From Pedosphaera sp. (GTDB lineage: Bacteria > Verrucomicrobiota > Verrucomicrobiae > Limisphaerales > Pedosphaeraceae), in contig JAQGPB010000635.1 in assembly GCA_028293265.1 (NCBI GenBank), positions 1 to 5,168 on the forward strand: 5,168 nt of DNA, given 5' to 3'. Below, piece after piece: positions 5,100-5,168 of this stretch. Made by a program: the position numbers and the translations under genes. Positions within the stretch are counted from its first letter, which is position 1; every line of letters starts with the position of its first letter. The notes below the pieces were generated by a model. The model saw only the letters and a list, made by a program, of their open reading frames with translations. It did not search any database and had not been told where the DNA came from.

Positions 5100-5168
5100 G
5101 CGGTTTCTCCGACTCTCATTTCCACTGACACGGTTTTCCTGAAAATCAATTGACCAAATGAAATTCCC

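Larger units (their letters stand above)
4770..5168. other. Repeat-bearing intergenic region upstream of the mutarotase gene; no credible gene
   Basis: These 399 bases contain no reading frame with recognisable protein features. They must hold the mutarotase promoter (minus strand), but no convincing -35/-10 pair or ribosome site is seen before 4769. A nested palindrome lies at 4948-5047 and a small hairpin at 5072-5099. The flanks (about 4860-4945, and 5048 to about 5130) also look to me like parts of a dispersed verrucomicrobial repeat, from recall of short predicted proteins reading through such DNA. The end (about 5131-5168) is plain AT-rich sequence with no feature. Confidence 0.6.

Noticed and set aside
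4919..5149. 76- and 68-codon minus-strand frames across the 4948-5047 palindrome
   Set aside because: Translations of the inverted repeat in two frames; no ribosome site and no protein family features.
3795..5153. A 452-codon plus-strand open frame covering the mutarotase gene and the repeat region
   Set aside because: It lies antisense to a clearly recognisable enzyme, is Arg/His-rich as expected of a shadow frame, has no domain features, and runs through both palindromes.

Overview
The window looks like chromosomal DNA of a verrucomicrobium, probably a soil or freshwater relative of Pedosphaera or Limisphaerales. The reasons are moderately GC-rich coding regions, AT-rich gene gaps, protein families typical of the PVC group (a secreted FAD oxidoreductase, a YeaD-type mutarotase, a CII-like HTH protein, an NfeD-flotillin pair), and gaps filled with two palindromic repeat types that I associate with that phylum. 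The assignment rests on recall and was not checked against a database. I see no rRNA, tRNA, CRISPR array, transposase or phage structural gene.

Layout: (1) On the minus strand, 1-1259 is a two-gene operon, an NfeD-like membrane protein (696-1259) followed by a flotillin (start at 658) whose C-terminal half lies beyond base 1. This is the YuaF-YuaG (NfeD-FloT) membrane-microdomain pairing. (2) 1260-1483 is a divergent control region with a run of five TCAAACC-like heptamers and one perfect TATAAT. (3) On the plus strand, 1484-2008 encodes a small CII-like HTH protein, followed 50 bp later by an exported FAD-dependent oxidoreductase (2059-3723) with a twin-arginine-like signal. (4) The 140-bp gap between this gene and the next, convergent gene is almost entirely one large imperfect inverted repeat (3730-3849). 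(5) On the minus strand, 3864-4769 encodes a D-hexose-6-phosphate mutarotase. (6) 4770-5168 has no credible gene but carries a nested palindrome (4948-5047) and flanking repeat-like sequence.

Functionally, the NfeD-flotillin pair should act together in the membrane. The mutarotase is cytoplasmic sugar-phosphate housekeeping. The oxidoreductase is an exported flavoenzyme of unknown substrate. The HTH protein could regulate its neighbours, but nothing in the sequence proves that. No clearly new multi-gene system is visible. The most unusual content is the non-coding repeat architecture: two different palindrome families flanking one gene, plus short tandem and direct repeats in the other two larger gaps.
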